A DNA stretch of 64,000 nucleotides from Janthinobacterium sp. 61 (GTDB taxonomy: Bacteria > Pseudomonadota > Gammaproteobacteria > Burkholderiales > Burkholderiaceae_D): contig NZ_PJMQ01000001.1 in NCBI RefSeq assembly GCF_002846335.1, positions 2,418,001 to 2,482,000 on the forward strand, read 5' to 3'. The notes below the pieces were generated by a model, which was given only the letters and a program-made list of their open reading frames with translations, was not told where the DNA came from and did no database searches. Below are positions 62,373 through 64,000 of this stretch, in pieces. The first letter of the stretch is position 1. Each line of letters starts with the position of its first letter. The position numbers and the translations under genes are program-made.

Positions 62373-63314
62373 TTATTTGAGCTGCGTCAAAATGCGTTCC
62401 AGCGAGGCCTGGTCAACAATGGCGTCGCCCACCAGCACCGGATCGATGCGCTTGGCCAGGCCCATCAGAACCTTGCCCGGACCGCACTCGATCACTTGCG
62501 TGATGCCGTCGGCAGCCACTTTCTGCATGGTTTCCACCCAGCGCACGGGGCTCGCTGCCTGGCGCACCAGCGCATCCTTGATGCCGGCGACATCGTTGAC
62601 GATGGCCACGTCGACGTTGTTGATCAGGGCGATCTGCGGTGCGGCGAACGCCAAGCCGGCCATGTACTCGCGCAAGCGGTCCGATGCTGGTTTCAGCAAC
62701 GACGAATGGAATGGCGCCGAGACGGGCAGCTTCATGGCGCGCTTGGCGCCCTTGGCCTTGGCCAGTTCGCAGGCACGCTCGACTGCAGCCGTGTGGCCGG
62801 CGATGACGACTTGCGCTGGGGCATTGAAATTGACAGGCTCGACCACCAGGGCCGGGTTCTCCGCCGCCGCTTCCGCACAGGCGGCGCGCACGTCGTCATC
62901 CGACAGGCCCAGCACGACGGCCATCGTGCCCTGCCCTACCGGCACGGCTTCCTGCATGGCTTGCGCGCGGAAGCGCACGAGCGGCACGGCATCCTTGAAC
63001 GAAATGACGCCGGCGGCGACGAGCGCCGAGTATTCACCGAGACTATGGCCAGCAACAACGTTCGGCACGGGACCGCCCGCTGCCAGCCAGGCACGGTAGA
63101 AAGCCACGGCCGCCGTCAGCATCACGGGTTGCGTGTTGGTGGTCAGGTCCAGCTCTTCCTTCGGCCCTTCGGCGATCAGCTTGCCCAGGTCGAATTGCAG
63201 GGCTTCCGACGCTTCGGCCACGGTCTGCGCAACCACGGGGTTGCCGGCGAAACCGTCGAGCATCGCAATCGCTTGCGAGCCTTGGCCTGGGAAAACAAAT
63301 GCAAATTGTGTCAT
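62373..63314 (-). CDS. fabD: Malonyl-CoA:ACP transacylase FabD
   Basis: Loads malonyl groups onto AcpP; 313 residues. FVFPGQGSQAIAML at the N-terminus, nucleophile Ser in GHSLGEYSALVAAG near residue 92, the Arg in VRFRAQAMQEAVP and catalytic His in PVSAPFHSSLLKPA. Between fabH (31 bp) and fabG (49 bp). Confidence 0.97.
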   Translation of the reverse strand: MTQFAFVFPGQGSQAIAMLDGFAGNPVVAQTVAEASEALQFDLGKLIAEGPKEELDLTTNTQPVMLTAAVAFYRAWLAAGGPVPNVVAGHSLGEYSALVAAGVISFKDAVPLVRFRAQAMQEAVPVGQGTMAVVLGLSDDDVRAACAEAAAENPALVVEPVNFNAPAQVVIAGHTAAVERACELAKAKGAKRAMKLPVSAPFHSSLLKPASDRLREYMAGLAFAAPQIALINNVDVAIVNDVAGIKDALVRQAASPVRWVETMQKVAADGITQVIECGPGKVLMGLAKRIDPVLVGDAIVDQASLERILTQLK

Positions 63315-63345
63315 GTCGACTCCGTTTTTTAATAGTATTGCGGGA

Positions 63346-64000
63346 TTACATGCGCGCCAGCACGGCGCCCCAGGTAAAGCCGCCGCCCACGCCTTCCATC
63401 ATGACGTTGTCACCCTTCTTGACGCGGCCGTCGCGCACGGCGATGTCCAGCGCCAGCGGGATAGACGCTGCCGAGGTATTGCCATGCTGGTCGACGGTAA
63501 CAACCATCTTGTCCAGCGGCAAGCCGAGTTTCTTGGCCGTGCTGTTCATGATGCGGATGTTCGCCTGGTGCGGGATCAGCCAGTCGATCTGGTCCGATGT
63601 CATGTTGGCGTGGGCCAAGGCTTCGTGCGCGACCTTTTCCAGCACGGACACGGCCAGTTTGAACACGGCCGGGCCATCCATGTACAGGAAGGCACTGCCG
63701 GCCAGCGCCCCGCCTGCCACGCTGCCTGGTACGCTGAGGATGTTCGAGTGGCGACCATCTGCATGCAGCTTGGTAGCGAGGATGCCGGGCTCCTTGGAGG
63801 CCGTCATGACAATGGCGCCGGCGCCGTCGCCGAACAGCACGCAGGTGCCGCGGTCGTCGAAATTGAGGATGCGCGAAAACACTTCCGCGCCGATCACCAG
63901 CACATTCTTGTGCATGCCAGATTGAATAAAGCTATCGGCGGTAGCGACTGCATATACAAAACCGCTGCAGACGGCTTGCACGTCGACGGCGGCGCAGTTA
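63346..64000 (-). CDS. fabH: 3-oxoacyl-ACP synthase III FabH (partial, N-terminus off the window)
   Basis: Initiating condensing enzyme that joins acetyl-CoA to malonyl-ACP. The frame is open to the right edge, giving about 217 C-terminal residues, roughly two thirds of the protein. Catalytic Cys in [14 protein letters not shown] is just inside the edge; the His and Asn of the triad are in [13 protein letters not shown] and [17 protein letters not shown]. The upstream genes of this operon (plsX, rpmF) would lie beyond the window. Confidence 0.96.
   Translation of the reverse strand, partial: NCAAVDVQAVCSGFVYAVATADSFIQSGMHKNVLVIGAEVFSRILNFDDRGTCVLFGDGAGAIVMTASKEPGILATKLHADGRHSNILSVPGSVAGGALAGSAFLYMDGPAVFKLAVSVLEKVAHEALAHANMTSDQIDWLIPHQANIRIMNSTAKKLGLPLDKMVVTVDQHGNTSAASIPLALDIAVRDGRVKKGDNVMMEGVGGGFTWGAVLARM

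Noticed and set aside
1..64000. CRISPR arrays, insertion sequences, prophage or toxin-antitoxin pairs
   Set aside because: No spaced direct repeats, transposase, integrase or phage genes were seen; the only direct repeats are the tRNA-Gly copies and the dispersed palindromes.

Overview
The window looks like chromosome of a high-GC betaproteobacterium, order Burkholderiales, most likely family Oxalobacteraceae and close to Janthinobacterium. This rests on the flavour of the core proteins (LepA, Era, FabF, RpoE), the gene orders plsX/fab and rpoE-rseA-mucD-lepA-lepB-rnc-era-recO-pdxJ-acpS, and many alanine-rich GC-rich proteins. I see no insertion sequence, prophage, integrase or CRISPR array; nearly everything reads as ordinary vertically inherited chromosome.

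Layout. 1-3.9 kb: urea ABC transporter urtA-urtB-urtC (minus strand, urtC cut by the window edge). 4.1-5.5 kb: a DUF4349-type lipoprotein with a transglutaminase-like protein. 5.8-11 kb: a tight three-gene unit of a DUF2760 protein and two divergent Hsp70s, facing a CHASE2 membrane protein. 12.7-17.5 kb: serine hydrolase, then a GAF/Fis-type regulator and a flavin monooxygenase, each preceded by the same perfect dyad. 17.6-25.4 kb: YceI, a Fur-box-preceded DUF454 (YbaN) gene, the methionine importer metN-metI-metQ, OmpW with an FNR-type site, a LysR regulator, a Fur paralogue under a Fur box, and a MerR regulator with its quinone-reductase-like target. 25.5-28.5 kb: a complete SiaABCD-type phosphatase/kinase/partner/diguanylate-cyclase signalling unit whose phosphatase carries CBS domains.

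29.4-38.7 kb is a self-contained selenium-dependent formate oxidation locus, all on the minus strand: fdoG (in-frame UGA decoded as selenocysteine, with a hairpin just behind it), fdoH, fdoI, the assembly factor fdhE, then selA, selB and the selenocysteine tRNA gene selC, 12 bp beyond selB. Substrate enzyme, maturation factor and nearly all of the selenocysteine decoding machinery sit together; only selD is missing from the window. 39-46.4 kb: a TonB-dependent siderophore receptor under a Fur box, a chemotaxis receptor, an unknown protein, a SulP transporter, and a tRNA cluster (one Cys, five identical Gly).

46.5-64 kb is a long minus-strand housekeeping run: fabH(partial)-fabD-fabG-acpP-fabF (fatty acid synthesis), a YgfX-like membrane protein, rpoE with a sigma-E-like promoter, a short anti-sigma factor without a membrane segment, the periplasmic protease mucD, a glutaredoxin-like protein, lepA, lepB, rnc, era, recO, pdxJ, acpS, uvrC and pgsA.

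A family of roughly 27-bp, nearly loopless palindromes with GGGGTCAGACCC arms recurs at gene 3' ends (about 2.6, 17.6 and 34.0 kb). A differently sequenced element of the same build lies near 56.4 kb. All of this was read from sequence without database searches.
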